A stretch of 9,789 bases of DNA. Source: Sphingomonadaceae bacterium (GTDB lineage: Bacteria > Pseudomonadota > Alphaproteobacteria > Sphingomonadales > Sphingomonadaceae). Under the pieces are notes generated by a model that searched no databases, was not told where the DNA came from, and saw only the letters and a list, made by a program, of their open reading frames with translations. A program made the position numbers and the translations under genes. The stretch covers positions 1 to 9,789 of the forward strand of contig JAEMTM010000070.1 of the NCBI GenBank assembly GCA_016462305.1, read 5' to 3'. This document shows positions 6,184-9,789 of this stretch, piece after piece. Every line of letters starts with the position of its first letter. Position 1 is the stretch's first letter.

Positions 6184-6981
6184 ATGACTGAACTGCCTTA
6201 TTATCACGTAGACGCCTTTGCTGACCGTCCCTTCACGGGTAATCAGGCCGCCGTGATGCCGCTGACTGAATATTTGGATGACGCCGTGCTTCAGGCGATT
6301 GCGGAGGAAAATAATTTCGCGGAAACCGCCTTTTATGTGCCCGACGCAACGGGCGCGGCGGATTATGAACTGCGTTGGTTTACGCCAGCGTTAGAAGTTC
6401 GCCTCTGCGGCCATGCGACATTGGCAAGCGGGCATATCATCTTGAGCCAAAATCCCGCGCTGGATCGCGTCACATTGCGCACGCGCAAAGCAGGGATACT
6501 GGAAGTGCGCCGCAAAGGCGATGCTTATGCTGTGGCCCTACCCGCCATTCCGACCGAGCAAGTCGAAAATGCGGACATGATGGCGGCGATGGGTGGCAAG
6601 CCTTTGTCGATGCGCAGCAACCCCGACAATTACAATATGTTTGTCTATGCCACCGCTGCCGAGATATTGGCGCTTAAACCCGATTTGAAGGCTTTGGCGA
6701 CGTTGGGGAATAAGAGCTTCACCGCCACCGCACGCGGCGACGACACCGACATAATCAGCCGCGTATTCGTCCCCGGCGCGGGCATTGATGAAGACAGCGT
6801 CACGGGCAGCGCCCATGCGGTGATCGCGCCTTATTGGGCATCGGTGCTTGGCCGCGACCGCTTCACCGCCTATCAGGCATCGGCACGCGGCGGATATTTG
6901 GGCTGCGAATTGGACGGCGACAGAGTTTGGTTGTCAGGCCAATGTTTTACGGTAGTAAAGGGAAGGTTCAGCTTGCGCTGA
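6184..6981 (+). CDS. PhzF family isomerase/epimerase-like protein
   Basis: A 265-residue protein of the PhzF fold, two facing halves related to diaminopimelate epimerase. Characterised relatives include PhzF of phenazine synthesis, but most members, such as E. coli YddE, have no known substrate. Visible motifs are FADRPFTGNQAAV (12-24), NNFAETAF with Glu47 at the place of the PhzF catalytic glutamate, the FTPxxEVxLCGHAT block, and the C-terminal GIDEDSVTGSAHAVIAPYW. No phenazine genes are nearby, so a phenazine role is not supported. The ATG at 6184 has GAGGAGGG (6171-6178) just upstream, overlapping the fieF stop; an upstream in-frame ATG at 6169 would destroy this spacing. It is the third gene of the pdxH-fieF-phzF run. 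Family call secure, activity unknown. Confidence 0.92.
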   Translation: MTELPYYHVDAFADRPFTGNQAAVMPLTEYLDDAVLQAIAEENNFAETAFYVPDATGAADYELRWFTPALEVRLCGHATLASGHIILSQNPALDRVTLRTRKAGILEVRRKGDAYAVALPAIPTEQVENADMMAAMGGKPLSMRSNPDNYNMFVYATAAEILALKPDLKALATLGNKSFTATARGDDTDIISRVFVPGAGIDEDSVTGSAHAVIAPYWASVLGRDRFTAYQASARGGYLGCELDGDRVWLSGQCFTVVKGRFSLR

Positions 6982-7016
6982 ATATCAACGACATTCCATA
7001 GGTTAAAGGATCATAT

Positions 7017-7307
7017 ATGCTGAAGTCATTCGCCGTCTTGTCGGCACTCCTGCTTTCACCCGCCGTCATGGCGCAAGATGCACCGCCGCCCCCGCCAAGC
7101 GGCGGCATGCCACAACCCGAACAGATTTTCGCGTTCATGGACGCCAATAAGGACGGCTTTATCGCAAAGGATGAGGCGCAAGGCCCATTGGCTCAGTATT
7201 TTGCGAATATTGATGCCGATAAGGACGACAAGATTTCTTTGGAAGAATTGAAAACCGCTATGGCAGCACTGCGTCCGCCAGAGCCCACACAAGGCGGCAG
7301 CGAATAA
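7017..7307 (+). CDS. Small secreted EF-hand calcium-binding protein
   Basis: A 96-residue protein with a Sec signal peptide (about 1-19, cleavage after PAVMA), a Pro-rich linker (PPPPP at 23-27), and then two 12-residue EF-hand loops. The first is DANKDGFIAKDE (42-53). The second is DADKDDKISLEE (66-77), with Asp in place of the usual Gly at loop position 6. Positions 1, 3, 5 and 12 are acidic or Asn in both, so calcium binding is plausible. The mature protein would be periplasmic or secreted. AAAGGA lies 7 bases before the ATG. It follows phzF by 35 bases and is followed by a terminator, so it may be the last gene of that run or have its own promoter. The partner or process is unknown. Confidence 0.87.
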   Translation: MLKSFAVLSALLLSPAVMAQDAPPPPPSGGMPQPEQIFAFMDANKDGFIAKDEAQGPLAQYFANIDADKDDKISLEELKTAMAALRPPEPTQGGSE

Positions 7308-7331
7308 TCACTGCCTGATTTGTAAACACAC

Positions 7332-7370
7332 AAAATGCGCGGGAAGCCAAGTGGCCTCCCGCGCGTTTTT
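7332..7370. terminator. Bidirectional intrinsic terminator between convergent genes
   Basis: The stem arms are GCGCGGGAAGCC (7337-7348) and GGCCTCCCGCGC (7353-7364), with a 4-base AAGT loop. They pair over 12 positions with one A-C mismatch on the + strand, which becomes a G-U wobble on the minus strand. AAAAT precedes the stem and GTTTTT follows it, so both transcripts end in a U-rich tail and the A and T tracts can extend the stem. It sits 24 bases after the EF-hand stop and 5 bases before the cyclophilin stop, and would serve both. Confidence 0.88.
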
Positions 7371-7375
7371 GCGTA

Positions 7376-7825
7376 TCAGGCGACGGTAGCCTTGCGGATG
7401 ACGCCGGGGTTCGCAGGTGGCTCACCCTTTGGCAAAGCGTCAACATGCTCCATACCGCTGATCACTTGGCCCCAGACGGTATACTGACGGTCCAAGAAGC
7501 TGGCATCGTCAAAGCAGATGAAAAACTGGCTGTTGGCGGTGTTCGGATCATTGGTCCGCGCCATGGAGCAAACGCCACGCACATGGGGCTCGGCGTTAAA
7601 TTCCTGCTTCAGATTTGGCTTCGACGAACCGCCCATGCCCGAGCCATTGGGGCAACCGCCCTGCGCCATGAAGCCGGGGATGACGCGGTGAAACTTCACG
7701 CCGTCGTAAAAGCCTTCACCAACAAGCTCCGTGATGCGGGCAACGTGGTTGGGGGCAAGATCAGGACGCAGCTTGATAACAACGTCGCCGCTATCGAGCG
7801 AAAGGGTAAGCGTTTCATCGGCCAT
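7376..7825 (-). CDS. Cyclophilin-type peptidyl-prolyl cis-trans isomerase
   Basis: A 149-residue single-domain cyclophilin that catalyses cis-trans isomerisation of peptidyl-proline bonds. The active site is clear: FHRVIPGFMAQGG contains Arg47, Phe52, Met53 and Gln55, exactly 8 positions before Arg55, Phe60, Met61 and Gln63 of human cyclophilin A. MARTNDPNTANSQFFICF and FLDRQYTVWGQV are the other core blocks. The position of the cyclosporin-contacting Trp of human cyclophilin A appears to be Phe (SFLD), as in most bacterial forms. No signal peptide is seen, so it should be cytosolic (PpiB-like). The ATG at 7825 has GAAGGA about 8 bases upstream. It is divergent from mgtE and ends just inside the shared terminator. 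Confidence 0.96.
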   Translation of the reverse strand: MADETLTLSLDSGDVVIKLRPDLAPNHVARITELVGEGFYDGVKFHRVIPGFMAQGGCPNGSGMGGSSKPNLKQEFNAEPHVRGVCSMARTNDPNTANSQFFICFDDASFLDRQYTVWGQVISGMEHVDALPKGEPPANPGVIRKATVA

Positions 7826-7910
7826 ATTGATAGTCCTTCAGGCTTGGGAAATGGATGATGGCCGCACTAGGGTATGCATCGCTGTGGTGCAAAGCCAAAA
7901 TCATTGCATT

Positions 7911-7941
7911 TTGACGCCGCCTGCGTAGGAGGGGCGAATAT
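7911..7941 (+). promoter_or_regulatory. Possible mgtE promoter
   Basis: TTGACG (7911-7916) matches the sigma-70 -35 well. Candidate -10 hexamers CGAATA (7935-7940) or GAATAT (7936-7941) follow after 18 or 19 bases; both are imperfect. The element lies in the roughly 156-base spacer between the divergent cyclophilin and mgtE genes, about 40 bases before the preferred mgtE start. I see no recognisable M-box or other magnesium riboswitch in this spacer. Confidence 0.28.
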
Positions 7942-7968
7942 TTACTATAACGTCTCAGATGGAAAAAT

Positions 7969-7974
7969 GGGAGG
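7969..7974 (+). promoter_or_regulatory. Ribosome binding site that favours the TTG start of mgtE
   Basis: GGGAGG lies 7 bases before an in-frame TTG at 7982-7984, which is ideal spacing. The only nearby ATG (7967-7969) overlaps this purine run and has just a weak GGAA 4 bases upstream. Confidence 0.55.
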
Positions 7975-7981
7975 CCCGCAA

Positions 7982-9391
7982 TTGACCAGCGACATCGCCA
8001 ACCCGACCGTCATTGACCCCGAAATCGTGGAAACGCTGGACGAAGACAATCGCCTGACACGCGACTATGTTGACCGCGTTCTCGATGCGGTCGAGGATGG
8101 CAATCTCAACGAAGTCTACCGGCTTGTAGAGCCGCTGCACGAAGCCGACATTGCCGACCTGCTCGAACTGACGCCATCCGAACGGCGCGGCCTGCTCGCC
8201 ATCAGCCTGGGCGACCTCATGAGCGCCGAGGTGTTGGCCGAGGTCAACGATTATGTCCGCGAAGACATCATTGACGCCCTGCCTGCGTCGCAAGTGGCGG
8301 GGCTTGCCGGGCAGTTGGATACCGATGACGCGGTTGCGATTATCGAAGATATGGAGGCGGAGGACCAGCAAGCCGTTTTGGCCGAGCTGGACCCCGAAGA
8401 CCGTGCGGTCATTGAAGATGCTTTGTCCTATCCCGACGAATCCGCTGGCCGTATCATGCAGCGCGAACTGGTCGCGGTGCCGGAACATATGACCGTTGGT
8501 CAGCTCATCGATTATCTGCGCGATCGCCAAGACCTGACCACAGAATTCTGGGAAGTTTTCGTCGTCGATCCGCAGCATAAGCCCGTTGGTACATGCAAAT
8601 TAAGCTGGATCATGCGCAGCCAGCGCAAGGTGCCAGTCAGCGAAATCATGATGCATGAACAAACGCTCATCCCGGTCGATATGGATCAGGAAGAGGTCGC
8701 GTTACGCTTTCAGAAATATGCGCTGATCTCCGCCGCTGTTGTCGATGGTTCTGGCCGCTTGGTGGGTGTCATCACCGCCGATGACATTGTCCATATTGTG
8801 CAGGAAGAAGCCGACGAGGATATTCTGCGGCTGTCGGGTGCAGGCGAAGGCGACATTAACGAGCCGATTTCGGATAGCTACAAGGCGCGTGTCCGCTGGC
8901 TGATTGCCAATTTGGGCACGGCTATGGTCGCAAGTTTCATCATTGCGCAATTTGGCGCGGCGATTGAAACGATGGTCGCGCTCGCGGTGCTAATGCCCAT
9001 CGTCGCGTCGATAGGCGGCAATGCAGGGACGCAGACTTTGGCCGTGACGGTGCGCGCGCTCGCCACCAATCAGCTCACCCAATCGAACACCATGCGCTCA
9101 ATTTGGCGCGAGATACGGGTCGCCTTGCTCATCGGCGCAACAATCGCGGTGATCGCAGGTCTGGGCGCGGGCGTGATTTTTGGCAACTGGCTGCTCGCGA
9201 GTGTCATTGCGGTGGCGATATTGTGCAACATTTCATTGGCAGGCCTATCGGGCGTCGCCATTCCGGTGCTGTTGGATCGGCTCGACCAAGACCCCGCGGT
9301 TTCAAGCTCTATTTTCGTTACAATGATTACCGATTCGATGGGCTTCCTCATCTTTCTGGGCCTCGCAGTGTTCAGCGGCCTTGCTGGTTAG
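7982..9391 (+). CDS. mgtE: Magnesium transporter MgtE
   Basis: A Mg2+-selective inner-membrane channel/transporter of about 469 residues from the start used here. The order is typical: an acidic helical N domain (about 1-130, with repeated D/E-rich helices such as LDTDDAVAIIEDMEAED), a CBS-domain pair (about 135-255, ending VVDGSGRLVGVITADDIV), a connecting helix, and a C-terminal domain of five membrane segments. That domain contains the pore motifs ASIGGNAGTQTLAVTVRAL and TDSMGFLIFLGL; the Asp in the latter matches the Mg2+-binding pore Asp of the family. The cytosolic N and CBS domains close the pore when Mg2+ is high. Start: TTG at 7982 with GGGAGG 7 bases upstream is preferred; ATG at 7967 (474 residues) is the alternative, and ATG at 7874 adds unlikely residues. 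It is 24 bases upstream of a DUF1489 gene on the same strand. Confidence 0.95.
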   Translation: MTSDIANPTVIDPEIVETLDEDNRLTRDYVDRVLDAVEDGNLNEVYRLVEPLHEADIADLLELTPSERRGLLAISLGDLMSAEVLAEVNDYVREDIIDALPASQVAGLAGQLDTDDAVAIIEDMEAEDQQAVLAELDPEDRAVIEDALSYPDESAGRIMQRELVAVPEHMTVGQLIDYLRDRQDLTTEFWEVFVVDPQHKPVGTCKLSWIMRSQRKVPVSEIMMHEQTLIPVDMDQEEVALRFQKYALISAAVVDGSGRLVGVITADDIVHIVQEEADEDILRLSGAGEGDINEPISDSYKARVRWLIANLGTAMVASFIIAQFGAAIETMVALAVLMPIVASIGGNAGTQTLAVTVRALATNQLTQSNTMRSIWREIRVALLIGATIAVIAGLGAGVIFGNWLLASVIAVAILCNISLAGLSGVAIPVLLDRLDQDPAVSSSIFVTMITDSMGFLIFLGLAVFSGLAG

Positions 9392-9415
9392 CCGCGCCGT
9401 TCGCACATAATTCTT

Positions 9416-9789
9416 ATGCCATTGAACATGACCAAAATCGCCTTTGGCGCACAAAGCCCGCAGCATTTGCGCGAACGCCTTGCGACCTATGCCCAAGACG
9501 GCGAAGTCCGCTTAACCACCCGCTATTTGCCCAAGCGCGTCGCCGAAATGGCGGGCGGCTCGCTCTATTGGATTCACACGCATACGATCATCGGCAGAAG
9601 CCCGATTATCGGCTTTATGGAAAATGGTGCTGGCCGCCATTGGATCCGCATTGTGCCCCAACTCATCACCGTCCGCTCCACCCCCAAGCGCGCGCATCAG
9701 GGCTGGCGCTATCTCGAAGAAGCCAACACCCCGCCCGATCTGGATTCGGTAGAAACCGACGGCCGCGACGAAATGTCACCAAAGATGCT
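9416..9789 (+). CDS. DUF1489 family protein, 5' part (runs off the right edge)
   Basis: The ATG at 9416 opens a frame that stays open to the window end, giving about 124 residues. It starts MPLNMTKIAFG and contains TTRYLPKRVAEMAGGSLYWI, RIVPQLITVRSTPKRAHQGWRYL and PPDL. These are the conserved blocks of DUF1489, a family of unknown function found mainly in alphaproteobacteria. I know of no assigned activity. There is no clear Shine-Dalgarno sequence; an ATG four codons in is possible, but family members usually begin MPL, which supports 9416. It follows mgtE by 24 bases and may be co-transcribed with it. The C-terminus is outside the window. Confidence 0.85.
   Translation, partial: MPLNMTKIAFGAQSPQHLRERLATYAQDGEVRLTTRYLPKRVAEMAGGSLYWIHTHTIIGRSPIIGFMENGAGRHWIRIVPQLITVRSTPKRAHQGWRYLEEANTPPDLDSVETDGRDEMSPKM

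Noticed and set aside
6184..6981. PhzF homologue as evidence for a phenazine biosynthesis cluster
   Set aside because: No other phenazine gene is present, and most PhzF-family proteins are not in phenazine pathways.
7955..8578. A 207-codon open frame on the minus strand inside mgtE
   Set aside because: It is antisense to a well-matched MgtE coding region, has no recognisable domain, and its openness is explained by the codon bias of the real gene.
1..9789. Mobile element, defence island or CRISPR array
   Set aside because: No transposase, integrase, toxin-antitoxin, nuclease or repeat-spacer pattern was seen; gene content and coding style are uniform core-genome type.

Overview
The window is about 9.8 kb of chromosomal DNA from an alphaproteobacterium, most likely a member of the Sphingomonadales. 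The evidence is the moderately GC-rich coding style, the DUF1489 protein that is typical of alphaproteobacteria, and the wording of the GST, MgtE and BrkB-family proteins. The placement is inferred from protein character, not from a search. Coding density is very high. No gap exceeds about 156 bases, and I see no tRNA, rRNA, CRISPR array, insertion sequence, prophage gene or integration scar.

Layout. (1) Positions 1-200 hold the 3' end of a glutathione S-transferase gene on the + strand, converging on aroC with a 6-base gap. (2) Positions 207-4578 are a minus-strand block. In transcription order it reads: an ABA4-like (DUF4281) membrane protein, a zinc-finger-less DnaJ/CbpA-type co-chaperone, a YihY/BrkB membrane protein, fabI (enoyl-ACP reductase) and aroC (chorismate synthase). 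The last four are tightly packed: an 8-base overlap, then gaps of 7 and 50 bases. (3) A 51-base divergent spacer (4579-4629) carries an 8-base direct repeat. (4) Positions 4630-7307 are a plus-strand block: pdxH (pyridoxamine-phosphate oxidase), a FieF/YiiP-type metal exporter, a PhzF-family protein and a small secreted EF-hand protein. It ends at a strong, apparently bidirectional terminator (7332-7370). (5) A cyclophilin-type prolyl isomerase gene on the minus strand is divergent from mgtE (Mg2+ transporter/channel). mgtE is followed by the first two thirds or so of a DUF1489 gene that runs off the right edge.

The genes are mostly core metabolism and homeostasis: fatty acid elongation, the end of the shikimate pathway, PLP synthesis, divalent metal balance and protein folding. 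I did not find a new defence, mobile or biosynthetic system and do not claim one.

The most interesting sequence-level signals are regulatory. A 14-bp near-perfect inverted repeat lies in the last codons of dnaJ, and its 3' arm contains the Shine-Dalgarno sequence of the overlapping yihY gene, which suggests translational coupling. A 5-codon mini-ORF bridges pdxH and fieF through two ATGA overlaps. mgtE appears to start at a TTG with a consensus ribosome binding site. The ABA4-like protein is the least characterised gene product for a bacterium.
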